Source: an uncultured Myxococcales bacterium (GTDB taxonomy: Bacteria; Myxococcota; Myxococcia; Myxococcales; Myxococcaceae). From it: DNA of 64,000 bases. The notes beneath the pieces were generated by a model. That model did no database searches. It was not told the origin of the DNA and saw nothing but the letters and a program-made list of their open reading frames with translations. Both the position numbers and the translations under genes were made by a program. The DNA lies in assembly GCA_937980205.1 (NCBI GenBank), contig CALJKW010000078.1, positions 207,485 through 271,484 of the forward strand. Direction: 5' to 3'. This document shows positions 41,487-49,559 of this stretch, one piece after another. Every line of letters starts with the position of its first letter. Position 1 is the first letter of the stretch.

Positions 41487-41981
41487 ATGGCCACGGCGAG
41501 GAAGCGCAGAGCGGGGGCGGTCCGTACCAGGAAGCCGAAGAGAGCGGCGGCGAAGAAGGCGAAGGTGAAGGCGAGGGACGACGCGCCGCCGCCGCCGCCC
41601 GCAGACGTCGGCAAGGTCGGGTGGCTCGACATCACCGTGCCGGACGCCCCGAAGCTCAGGGACTTCTACCGGCGCGTCGTCGGTTGGACTTCGACGCCCG
41701 TCGAGATGGGCGGCTACGAGGACTACAGCATGGTGCCTCCGAGCGGCACCGACGCGGTCGCCGGCATCTGCCACGCGCGCGGAAACAACGTCGGTCTGCC
41801 GAGCGCGTGGCTGCCGTACTTTCACGTCGCCGACATCGAGGCGTCGGCGCGGCAGGTCGAGGTGCTCGGCGGCCGGCTGCGGACTCCGATTCGCAGCATG
41901 GGCAGCATGGGCCGGTACGCCGTCATCGAAGACGTCGCCGGCGCCGTGTGCGCGCTGTTTCAGTCGTCGCCGCAGGAGTGA
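41487..41981 (+). CDS. VOC/glyoxalase-fold protein with basic tail
   Basis: This 164-aa protein has residues 1-32 very rich in Lys, Arg and Ala (RKPKRAAAKKAKVKAR), a nucleic-acid-binding-type tail, then PPPPP. Residues ~42-160 match the vicinal oxygen chelate fold in antibiotic-resistance-like glyoxalases (VGWLDITVPDAPKLRDFYRR, WLPYFHVADIEASARQVEVL). The metal-binding His/Glu ligands are not all obvious. Convergent with the phosphofructokinase gene, one base apart. Confidence 0.85.
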   Translation: MATARKRRAGAVRTRKPKRAAAKKAKVKARDDAPPPPPADVGKVGWLDITVPDAPKLRDFYRRVVGWTSTPVEMGGYEDYSMVPPSGTDAVAGICHARGNNVGLPSAWLPYFHVADIEASARQVEVLGGRLRTPIRSMGSMGRYAVIEDVAGAVCALFQSSPQE

Positions 41982-41982
41982 G

Positions 41983-43068
41983 CTACAGCGGCAGCACGTC
42001 CGCCGCGACCTGCATCAGCTTCAGCCGCCGCTTGATGACCGGGCTGGTCCCGTCGATCAGCGCCGCGGTCTCCGTCAGCACCTGCTCCAGCTTGAACCGG
42101 TGCACCATCGGATCCAGCGTGGCGATGCCGCCGGGCGTCGGGGGCTGCCAGGCCACCATCTCGTCCGTCGCGCCCTCGAGCAGCGACGACACGGCGACGG
42201 CGCCGAGCCGGCCGCCGATCGCGCGATCCTGGTAGCTGGGGTTGCCGCCGCGCACCACGTGGCCGAGCACGGTCGCGCGAATCTCGACGCCGGGCATCTC
42301 CTGCGCCAGCGACTCCTCCGTCAACCGCACCAGCTTCGTCGTCGGAATCTGAATCCCCTCGGCCTTGATGATCAGCACGCGCCGCTTGCCGCGCGAGAAG
42401 CCCTTTCGAATCACGTCCGCGACCGCCGCGACCAGGTCCGCCTCGGTCTTGCCCTGCTCGCGGATCAGCGCGGCGTCCGCCGCCGTCGCCACCGAGCTCG
42501 CCATGGCGAGGTACCCGCAGTCGCGCCCCATCACCTCGACCACGAAGGCACGCCGGTGCGCGCGCGCCGTGTCGGAGATCTTGTCGCACGCATCGACGAT
42601 CGTGTTCAGCGCCGTGTCCACGCCGAGGCACGTCGCGGTGCAGCCGATGTCGTTGTCGATGGACCCGGGCACGCCCATCACCCGGAAGCCCGTCTCCGTC
42701 GCGAACATGTGCGCGCCGGTGAGGCTGCCGTTGCCGCCGATGACGATGAGCCCCTCGACGCCGCGGCCTTTGAGGTGCTGCAGCGCCTTCTCGCGGCCGG
42801 CCTTCTCGCGAAACCGCGCGCTGCGCGCCGAGCCGATGAGGGTGCCGCCCATGCCTCCGACGGCGTCGAGCTCGAGGTCCGTGCCGACGCCTCCTCCGGG
42901 CAGCGAACGGGTGAGCTCGCGGAAGCGATCATCGATGAGCCCCTCGTAACCTTCGCAGGAGCCGAGCACCTGCACTCCGGCGCCGGCGGCCACCTTCGCG
43001 ACGGCGCGAAGGCAGGGGTTCATTCCGGGACTGTCTCCTCCGCTGGTGAGAACGGCGATGGTCTTCAT
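41983..43068 (-). CDS. pfkA: 6-phosphofructokinase with unusual Asn in GGDGS motif
   Basis: This 361-aa protein has the PFK signature: GGDSPGMN near 10-17, GGNGS at 111-115, PGSIDND near 134-140 (catalytic Asp138), MGRDCGYLA near 184. Phosphorylates fructose 6-phosphate using ATP, or pyrophosphate in related enzymes. In most ATP-type enzymes the second motif is GGDGS and its Asp contacts magnesium; Asn113 here is notable and should affect donor or metal binding. ATG 43068 chosen because it gives MKTIAVLTSGGDSPG; upstream extension is shadow. Begins 47 nt after the hybrid kinase, so may be the last gene of the signalling operon. Confidence 0.9.
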   Translation of the reverse strand: MKTIAVLTSGGDSPGMNPCLRAVAKVAAGAGVQVLGSCEGYEGLIDDRFRELTRSLPGGGVGTDLELDAVGGMGGTLIGSARSARFREKAGREKALQHLKGRGVEGLIVIGGNGSLTGAHMFATETGFRVMGVPGSIDNDIGCTATCLGVDTALNTIVDACDKISDTARAHRRAFVVEVMGRDCGYLAMASSVATAADAALIREQGKTEADLVAAVADVIRKGFSRGKRRVLIIKAEGIQIPTTKLVRLTEESLAQEMPGVEIRATVLGHVVRGGNPSYQDRAIGGRLGAVAVSSLLEGATDEMVAWQPPTPGGIATLDPMVHRFKLEQVLTETAALIDGTSPVIKRRLKLMQVAADVLPL

Positions 43069-43115
43069 GGCCGCGATGTAACCACACCACTCCGCGCTCG
43101 GCGCGGAGCGACCGC

Positions 43116-44651
43116 TCAGGCCGCCGTGTGCACCGCCGCCACCGCCGGCCGCGCCGGAGCGCACGCCGGCAGCGTGAACCAGAACGTCGTCCCCTTGCCG
43201 AGCTTGCTGTCGACGCCGATGCGCCCACCGTGGGAGACCACGATGCCGCGCGCGATGGCGAGCCCCAGGCCGGCGCCGGAGCGGCCGCCCGACTTGCCCT
43301 GCCAGAAGCGATCGAACACGCGCGGCAGCTCGTCGGGCGCGATGCCCGGCCCGGTGTCGTCGACCCAGAACCGCACCGCGTCCCCGTCGGCCGCCGCGCC
43401 CAGCGTCACGCGACCGCCCGGCGGGGTGAACTTCGTCGCGTTGCCGACCAGGTTCGAGATGACCTGCAACAGCCGCTCGCGGTCGGCGAGCACCGCCGGC
43501 ACCGTCGGCGCGCAGTCGAGCGTGAACTCGAGCGAGCGCTCCTCCGACAGCGGCCGCAGCTGCTCGAACGCGTCGCGCGCGAAGGCGCCGACGTCGAGCG
43601 TCTGCCGCGTCATCGGCAGCGTCGACTGATCGAGCCGCGTGACGTCGAGCAGGTCGGAGATCAACCGATCGATCGTCTGCAGCGCCCGCCGCACGCGCAT
43701 CACGTGCTTCGCGCGCGCCTCGCCCGAGGCAGGCCCTTCGAGCAGCGGCAGCGACACCGCGATGACGTTCAGCGGGTTTCTCAGGTCATGGCCGACCACG
43801 CCGAGCACGTTCTCGCGGGCCCGGAACAGCGCCTCGGCCTCCTTCGCCATGGCGATGCGGCGCGCGCACTCGCGGGCGAGCTCCTTCTCGTCGACGGTCC
43901 ACGTCGCGCCGGTCGCGCGCACCAGCGTCAGCGAGCCGAACGAGTGCGCGTGGCCGTCGATGGGCACCACGAGCCGCTCGCCCGGCGGCAGCTTGTCGCC
44001 CGAGTCGGCGTACAGGCCGGTCTCCGGGTCCACCGCGGCGAGGGCCGCCCGCTCGACCACGTCGTCGTCGAGGAAGTCGACGGCGCAGGCGTCTCCGAGC
44101 GAGGGGACGAGGCAGCGCAGCGCGGAGTTGAGGCTGTGCTTGAGATCGATGTGGCCGCCGAGCACGTCGCCGAACTCGGCCAGCAGGCGCCAGCGTGCGG
44201 TCGCCGCCTCGGCCGCGGCGCGGGCGGTGCGCTCGGCGACGAGCCGGCTGCGCGCCTGCTCCGCTTCGGCGCGGTCGAGCGCGTAGCGGATGGCGCGCGA
44301 CAACAGCCCGGCCGTCACCTCGCCCTTGACCAGGTAGTCCTGCGCGCCGGCCCGCATCGCGTCGGCGGCGGCGGCCTCGTCGGCGAGGCCGGTCATGACG
44401 ACGATGGGCACTCCCGGCGCGGCGCGGTGCGTGCGCTCGACGGTCGCCACGCCCGAGGCGTCGGGCAGCGAGAGGTCCAGCAGCACCAGGTCGAAGTCTC
44501 CGGCCTGAAGGCGCGGCAGCCCTTCGTACAGGCGGCTGACGTGCGTCACCTCGAGCCGCGGAGACTTCAGCTCGCGCACGAGCTCTTTGAGCAGGCGCGC
44601 ATCACCTTCGTTGTCCTCGATGAGGAGGACGCGCAGGAGAGAGTCGGTCAT
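43116..44651 (-). CDS. receiver-GAF-like-histidine kinase
   Basis: This 511-aa protein has an N-terminal receiver (residues ~6-125; DN at 12-13, phospho-Asp near 59 in LVLLDLSLPDASG, Lys in QDYLVKGEV), a coiled linker, a GAF-like region (~165-285), HisKA with GHDLRNPLNVI (His near 305) and HATPase with NLVGNATKFTPPGG, DDTGPGIAPDE, GAGLGLAIA. No membrane segment. The receiver-first layout makes it a phosphorelay intermediate probably fed by the upstream regulator or kinase. ATG overlaps the regulator stop. Confidence 0.92.
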   Translation of the reverse strand: MTDSLLRVLLIEDNEGDARLLKELVRELKSPRLEVTHVSRLYEGLPRLQAGDFDLVLLDLSLPDASGVATVERTHRAAPGVPIVVMTGLADEAAAADAMRAGAQDYLVKGEVTAGLLSRAIRYALDRAEAEQARSRLVAERTARAAAEAATARWRLLAEFGDVLGGHIDLKHSLNSALRCLVPSLGDACAVDFLDDDVVERAALAAVDPETGLYADSGDKLPPGERLVVPIDGHAHSFGSLTLVRATGATWTVDEKELARECARRIAMAKEAEALFRARENVLGVVGHDLRNPLNVIAVSLPLLEGPASGEARAKHVMRVRRALQTIDRLISDLLDVTRLDQSTLPMTRQTLDVGAFARDAFEQLRPLSEERSLEFTLDCAPTVPAVLADRERLLQVISNLVGNATKFTPPGGRVTLGAAADGDAVRFWVDDTGPGIAPDELPRVFDRFWQGKSGGRSGAGLGLAIARGIVVSHGGRIGVDSKLGKGTTFWFTLPACAPARPAVAAVHTAA

Positions 44652-45085
44652 TCGGCAGGGAGCTGCACGATGCTGATCCAGAAGCTGTCGATCGACTTCA
44701 CGACCTGGATGAACTGCTCGAGGTCGACCGGCTTCGTGATGTAGCAGTTCGCGTGGAGATCGTAGGTGCGGACGATGTCCTCCTCGGCCTTCGACGTGGT
44801 GAGGATGACGACGGGGATGCGGCGCAGCTTCTCGTCCTTCTTCACTGCGGCGAGCACCTCGCGCCCGTCCATCTTCGGCAGGTTCAGGTCGAGCAGGATG
44901 AGGTCGGGCCGCGTCGCGCCGGCGTGCTTGCCCTCGCGCCGGAGGTACGCCATCGCCTCGACGCCGTCTCGCACCACGCTCATGCGGTTGCGGACCTTGC
45001 CTTCTTTGAGCGCCTCGATCGTGAGGCGCGCGTCGGCCTCGTTGTCCTCGACGAGCAGAATCTCGACCACCCGCGCCTCGCTCAA
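44648..45085 (-). CDS. Rcp1-like single-domain response regulator
   Basis: This 145-aa CheY-type protein has VEDNEADARLT, phospho-Asp in LILLDLNLPKMDG, TSKAEED and ITKPVDLEQF, the pattern of Rcp1-like partners of phytochrome and multi-sensor kinases. TTG overlapping the kinase stop (TTGA) is proposed as start; GTG at 45070, five codons later, is the alternative. It sits between two kinases and is coupled to both. Confidence 0.92.
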   Translation of the reverse strand: MSEARVVEILLVEDNEADARLTIEALKEGKVRNRMSVVRDGVEAMAYLRREGKHAGATRPDLILLDLNLPKMDGREVLAAVKKDEKLRRIPVVILTTSKAEEDIVRTYDLHANCYITKPVDLEQFIQVVKSIDSFWISIVQLPAE

Positions 45086-47664
45086 GCTGCCCTCGCCTTC
45101 TCGCCCTCGGTGGGCAACGTGAAGTGAAACGCCGAGCCCTGGCCCGGCTGGGAATCGATCCAGATGCGGCCACCGTGACGTTCGATGATCTTCTTGCAGA
45201 TCGCCAGTCCGATGCCGTTGCCCTCGAACTCCTGGCGGGTGTGCAGCCGCTGGAAGATGACGAACACGCGCTCGAAGTACTGCGGGTCGATGCCGATGCC
45301 GTTGTCCTTCACCGTGACTTCGACGAACCCGCCCTTCTGCTCGGCCGACACCTCGACGACCGGCGGGCCGTTCTTGAACTTGAGCGCGTTGCTCACCAGG
45401 TTCTGAAGGACCTGCACGAGCTGGCTGGCGTCGCCCCACACGCGAGGCAGCCGCGGCTGCACGACGACCTTCGCCTCGTTGCGCTCGACCGCGTTCGCGA
45501 GGTTGTCGAGCGAGGCGCGCACGACCTCGTCGAGCTCGACCGGCTTCAGCGCCTGGGCGCGCGTCCCCACGCGCGAGAACGTGAGCAGGTCGTTGATCAG
45601 CGACTGCATGCGCCGCGTGCCCTCGACGGCGAAGCGGATGAAGTCGTCGGCGTCGCCGTCGAGCCTGCCCTTGTAGCGGCGCTCGAGCAGCTGCACGTAG
45701 CTCGCGACCATGCGCAGCGGCTCTTGCAGGTCGTGCGAGGCGACGTACGCGAACTGCTGCAGATCTGCGTTCGACCGCTCGAGGTCTCTGGCGAAGGCGG
45801 CGAGCTGCCCCTGCGCCCGGCGGCGGGCCATCGCCTGCGCGACGGTGTCCGCCAGCAGCGCCAGCGCCGAGTAGTTCGAGTCGCCGCTCGAAGCGCTCGA
45901 GAAGCTCAAGATGCCGAACGGCTCGTCTCCGACGACCAAGGGGAACAGCGCGAACATCCGCGCCGCCGCCGGAATCTGCAGCTCGGCGGCGTGGGGGTCG
46001 GCCGACGGCTCGTCGCAGCGGTACGGCACGCGCCCGGCCAACACCTTCCCCAGAAAGCCTTCGCCGGCTACGAGCCGAAGGCGCTTCGGCGGGGCGGCTC
46101 CGGCGTGGGCCGCGGCCTGGAGCTCACCGGTTCCGGGCTGCACCATCCAGATGATCACCCGCTCGAGCTTGAGCCCCGCCTGCAGCGCCTCGGCCGCCTG
46201 CTGCAGCACGGTGTGATCGTCGCGGTCGCTGGCGAGCGCCTCGACGACCGCCGCGCGCACGCGCTGCTGCTCGGCGGCGCGCTGATCTTCCTCGAGCTGG
46301 CGCTGCCGCGCCTCGGCGGCCCGCTTCTCGGTCACGTCGCGCGCCACGCCGACGAGCTCGACGATGTTGCCGGCCGCGTCGCGCACCGGCGACTTCACGA
46401 CGTGCATGATGCGCACTTCGCCCTTCGCGTTCTTGTTCTGCTCGTCGGGATCTTCGACCGTCTTGCCGGTCTCGAAGACCGCGAGATCGTCGCGGTTGTA
46501 CTTCTGCGTGAAGTCGCGCTGGTTGAACGGCACGTCGGTGACGCCGCGCAGCTGCTCGGCCGTCATGCCGTAGTAGTCGCAGGTCGCCTTGTTCGCGTAG
46601 ACGACGGTGAGGTTCTTGTCCTTGGTGAAGACCATGTCCTGCACCGAGTCCAGGATCTGCCGGTAGCGCAGCTCGCTCGCCTTCGTGCGCTCGTTCGCCG
46701 CGCGGATCTGCTCTTCGCGCTCGATGCGGTCGGTGACGTCGCCGCAGACCCCGCGCAGCACCAGCGGCTTGCCGGTCGCGTCGCGCGTCAGCGTGCCGAA
46801 CGCCTCGAGCCAGCGGACCCCGCCGTCGGGCCGCACGATGCGGTACAGCAGGTGGTGGTTCGTCTCGCCGCTCTCCAGCAGCTTGCTCACGCTTCCGAGG
46901 ACCCGCGCCTTGTCATCGGGGTGAATGTCGCTCTGGTACATCTCGAAGGTGCCGTCGAAGCTGCCCTCGGGAATCCCGTGCATGCGCTCGATGGCCGGCG
47001 ACCAGTGAATCTTCTGGCCGGCGATGTTCCACTCCCACGTGCCGAGGCGGCCGGCCTCGAGCGCGAGCCGCGACCGCTGCTCGGCCTCGCGGGCCTCGGC
47101 GTACAGCCGGGCGTTGTCGAGCGCGGTCGCCGCGCGGCCGGCGAGGTCGGTGGCGAGGTCGAGGTCCGCCTTCTCGAGGGTGCGATTCGACTCGGCGGTC
47201 ACGAGCGTGAGCGCTCCGAGCACGCGGTCGCGGACCTTCAGCGGCACGACGATGTACGACTTGAGGCCGAGGCTCCGGGCGATGTCGGCCTGCTCCTTCG
47301 GCAGCACGTCGAAAGCCTGCGGCGGAATCTGCGGCACGAACTCGGGCTCGCCGGTGCGCAGCACCTGCGGCACGCCGTTCGGCGCGTTCGGATCAGGCGG
47401 GAACTTCGCGCGCAGGTCGCGCGCGTACTGCACCTTCGCGGGGTCGACGTGCGCGACCGCCAGCTGCCGCGAGGTGCGCGGGTCCGAGCCGAGCTCGAGC
47501 GTGCACCAGTCGGCGAGCCACGGCACCGCCATGCGCGTGATCTCACCGAGCGTCTCTTCGACGTCGAGCGAGCGGTTCAGCCGCGCGCTGGCCTCGGCGA
47601 GGAAGCGCAAGGCACGTTCACCGCGCAGTGCCGTCGCATCATGGGTGATCGAGCCGAGCTGCAT
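45082..47664 (-). CDS. soluble multi-sensor histidine kinase, GAF-PAS-PAS-GAF
   Basis: This 860-aa protein has GAF (~17-190), PAS with PAC (~200-315; HWSPAIERMHGIPEG, VRWLEAFGTLTRDATGKPL), second PAS (~330-450; QDMVFTKDKNLTVVYANKAT), GAF (~470-620), HisKA with FAYVASHDLQEPLRMV (His near 643), and HATPase (NLVSNALKFKNGP, DNGIGIDPQ, GIGLAICKKI). No membrane helices, so it detects intracellular signals; ligands unknown. A TTGACC/TAACTC promoter lies just upstream with a leader of about 6 nt. It heads a three-gene phosphorelay. Confidence 0.92.
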   Translation of the reverse strand: MQLGSITHDATALRGERALRFLAEASARLNRSLDVEETLGEITRMAVPWLADWCTLELGSDPRTSRQLAVAHVDPAKVQYARDLRAKFPPDPNAPNGVPQVLRTGEPEFVPQIPPQAFDVLPKEQADIARSLGLKSYIVVPLKVRDRVLGALTLVTAESNRTLEKADLDLATDLAGRAATALDNARLYAEAREAEQRSRLALEAGRLGTWEWNIAGQKIHWSPAIERMHGIPEGSFDGTFEMYQSDIHPDDKARVLGSVSKLLESGETNHHLLYRIVRPDGGVRWLEAFGTLTRDATGKPLVLRGVCGDVTDRIEREEQIRAANERTKASELRYRQILDSVQDMVFTKDKNLTVVYANKATCDYYGMTAEQLRGVTDVPFNQRDFTQKYNRDDLAVFETGKTVEDPDEQNKNAKGEVRIMHVVKSPVRDAAGNIVELVGVARDVTEKRAAEARQRQLEEDQRAAEQQRVRAAVVEALASDRDDHTVLQQAAEALQAGLKLERVIIWMVQPGTGELQAAAHAGAAPPKRLRLVAGEGFLGKVLAGRVPYRCDEPSADPHAAELQIPAAARMFALFPLVVGDEPFGILSFSSASSGDSNYSALALLADTVAQAMARRRAQGQLAAFARDLERSNADLQQFAYVASHDLQEPLRMVASYVQLLERRYKGRLDGDADDFIRFAVEGTRRMQSLINDLLTFSRVGTRAQALKPVELDEVVRASLDNLANAVERNEAKVVVQPRLPRVWGDASQLVQVLQNLVSNALKFKNGPPVVEVSAEQKGGFVEVTVKDNGIGIDPQYFERVFVIFQRLHTRQEFEGNGIGLAICKKIIERHGGRIWIDSQPGQGSAFHFTLPTEGEKARAA

Positions 47665-47676
47665 CGCCGAGGGTCG

Positions 47677-47705
47677 GAGTTAAGGCAGCGCCCCCTGGCG
47701 GTCAA
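47677..47705 (-). promoter_or_regulatory. sigma70-like promoter of phosphorelay operon
   Basis: On the minus strand TTGACC (47700-47705) and TAACTC (47677-47682) are separated by 17 nt. Transcription would start near 47670, leaving a leader of about 6 nt before ATG 47664. Confidence 0.55.
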
Positions 47706-47739
47706 CGCACTGCGCGACGCCGTTACGGTTCGGTAACGC

Positions 47740-48240
47740 TCAGCCGACGAGCGCCTGCGCGTGCCGGAACGCCATGATCTGCTGCAGGTTGAGCTGCTGG
47801 CCGAGCAGCGCGTCCTCCGACTGCGGCCGCTGCGCCTGCGCGTTGAACAGGCTCGAGAGCACCTGCATCAGGCCTCCGGAGCCCTGGCCCTGCGTGAGGC
47901 TCAAGATCGACGAGAGCCCGCTCTGCGAGAGGCCGGCGCCCGCGGCGTCGCCGAGGAAGTTCGACGCCAGACTGCTGATGAGGTTGCCGGCACCTCCGCT
48001 GCCGAAGAGGCCGCCGAGCGCGGTGCTCAGGCCGCCGCCGCCGAGGATGCTCGACAGGCTGCCTCCCGCGAGCAACGAGCTTCCGCCGGTGAAGAACGCG
48101 AGGCCCGCGGTGATCGCGAGCTGGCCGAGCGGAGACTGCGCGAAGTCTCCGATGCCTTTGAGCAGGCCGCCGATGGGCCCGCCGATCGACTTGCCGATGT
48201 TGCTGACTGCGCTGCTGATGCCTTTGACGACGCTTCCCAT
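47740..48240 (-). CDS. Gly/Ser/Leu-rich small protein, possibly membrane-active
   Basis: This 166-aa protein is dominated by Gly, Ser, Leu and Ala with amphipathic and hydrophobic stretches (IGGPIGGLLKGIGDFAQS, LAITAGLAFFTGGSSLLAGG, LSTALGGLFGSGGAGNLISS). No typical signal peptide. The C-terminal 40 residues are polar and Gln-rich. Composition recalls bacteriocin-like or injected pore-forming proteins, or structural low-complexity proteins; nothing decides it. Begins 34 nt after the 126-aa gene, so the two form a pair. Confidence 0.7.
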   Translation of the reverse strand: MGSVVKGISSAVSNIGKSIGGPIGGLLKGIGDFAQSPLGQLAITAGLAFFTGGSSLLAGGSLSSILGGGGLSTALGGLFGSGGAGNLISSLASNFLGDAAGAGLSQSGLSSILSLTQGQGSGGLMQVLSSLFNAQAQRPQSEDALLGQQLNLQQIMAFRHAQALVG

Positions 48241-48274
48241 GACGTTGCTTCCTCTCTGGTGAGTGAGGCCTGCT

Positions 48275-48655
48275 TCAGCTCTTGCGGCGCTTCTGAATCT
48301 CGGCGGCCAGCGCCGGGTCGGCGGGCAGCGCCTGCGCCGGCGCGCCGGGCTGGGCGCCGAGCGCGACGGGCTTCGCCTTCGAGCTCGAGTAGCTCGTCGC
48401 CTCGTGCGTCATCTTCACCGCCACCGCCTCGGCCAAAAACCCGTTCATCTGGCGCAGGTCCGGCGGCGTGTGCCCGCGCGCCTTCAGCTCGGCGTCCGGC
48501 ACCACGAACAGCTGCGGCTGCGCGCCGGTGGTGGCGAAGTGCACGACGAGCTTCGCGTAGTCCTCGACGGTCATGTTCAGCGCCGCGGCGAGGCTCACGG
48601 TGTTCGGGTCGGCATCGAGCGCGGCGCGAATCTCTTCGGCGGACTTTCGGGACAT
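48275..48655 (-). CDS. 126-aa protein upstream of Gly-rich gene
   Basis: Residues ~1-70 are helical (KSAEEIRAALDADPNTVSLA, MTVEDYAKLVVHFATTG); the second half is flexible, Ala/Pro-rich and ends QKRRKS. It is not recognised. It may be a chaperone or partner of the Gly-rich protein encoded next. ATG chosen; divergent from the thioesterase gene. Confidence 0.7.
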   Translation of the reverse strand: MSRKSAEEIRAALDADPNTVSLAAALNMTVEDYAKLVVHFATTGAQPQLFVVPDAELKARGHTPPDLRQMNGFLAEAVAVKMTHEATSYSSSKAKPVALGAQPGAPAQALPADPALAAEIQKRRKS

Positions 48656-48773
48656 GGTGCGGGGGCGACAGCAAGCCGCGGACCGACACCGGCTCCAATG
48701 ATCACGCCGGCTTCACACGCCGAGGCGATGAAGTGTCACGCGACGCGCAGAGCGTCAGGTATAGGTCTGTGTC

Positions 48774-49559
48774 ATGACGCTCCCCTCGAGCTTCTTCGAG
48801 CGGCAGGGTGAGTCCTTCCTCTCGACCGCGCTCACGCGCGGGCCGTGGAGCGACGCCCACCAGCACGGCGGCCCGCCGAGCGCGCTGCTCGCCCGCGCCC
48901 TCGAGCGCCACGGAGACGACGCCGCCGGCTTCTTCGTCGCGCGGCTCACCGTCGACTACTTCAAGCCGATTCCCATCGCCCCTCTGACGGTCAGCGTCGA
49001 GCCGCAGAAGCTCGGCCGCACCGCGCAGCGCCTCGTCGGGCACCTCATGCACGGCGCCGACGAGCTCGCGCGCGCCACGGCGCTGCGCATCCGCCGCGCG
49101 AGCGGCTCCGCGGTCTCGTCGCGGCCGCCGCCGCTCGCCTCGCCCGAGGGCCTGCCGCAGTTCGTGTTTCCGTTCTTCAAGAACGAGGTCGGCTACCACC
49201 GCGGCGTCGAGGGCCGCTACCTGCGCGGCCGGTTCGGCGACAACGACGTGGCGGTGTGGATGCGGCAGACCGCTCCGCTGGTGAGCGGCGAGGAGCCGTC
49301 GGGGCTGCAGCGCGTCGTGCTGCTCGCCGACGCGGAGAGCGGAATCTGCAACCCGCTCGACGTCACGCGCTTCACGTTCGTGAACCCCGATCTCACCGTG
49401 CTGCTCGACCGCGAGGTCGTCGGCGAGTGGATCTGCCTCGACGCCAGGTCGTCCGCGTCGACCCTCGGCATCGGCCTGGCGCAGAGCGCGGTGCACGACG
49501 TCCACGGGCTCGTCGGCCGCTCGGCCCAGACGCTCGTCGTGGAGGCGCGCGGCAGATGA
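48774..49559 (+). CDS. acyl-CoA thioesterase-like (TesB/4HBT double hotdog)
   Basis: This 261-aa protein has the double-hotdog thioesterase pattern: GPWSDAHQHGGPPSALLARA near 22-41, DYFKPIPIAPLTVSVEPQKL near 61, and second-half RFTFVNPDLTVLL, GEWICLDARSSAS, GLAQSAVHDVHG. It likely hydrolyses an acyl-CoA or other acyl thioester; chain length cannot be told. ATG start; its TGA overlaps the ATG of the next gene (ATGA). Confidence 0.87.
   Translation: MTLPSSFFERQGESFLSTALTRGPWSDAHQHGGPPSALLARALERHGDDAAGFFVARLTVDYFKPIPIAPLTVSVEPQKLGRTAQRLVGHLMHGADELARATALRIRRASGSAVSSRPPPLASPEGLPQFVFPFFKNEVGYHRGVEGRYLRGRFGDNDVAVWMRQTAPLVSGEEPSGLQRVVLLADAESGICNPLDVTRFTFVNPDLTVLLDREVVGEWICLDARSSASTLGIGLAQSAVHDVHGLVGRSAQTLVVEARGR

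Noticed and set aside
47715..47740. CGTTAC...GTAACG inverted repeat considered as terminator
   Set aside because: Six-bp arms, no T-run and overlap with a promoter region; too weak to annotate.
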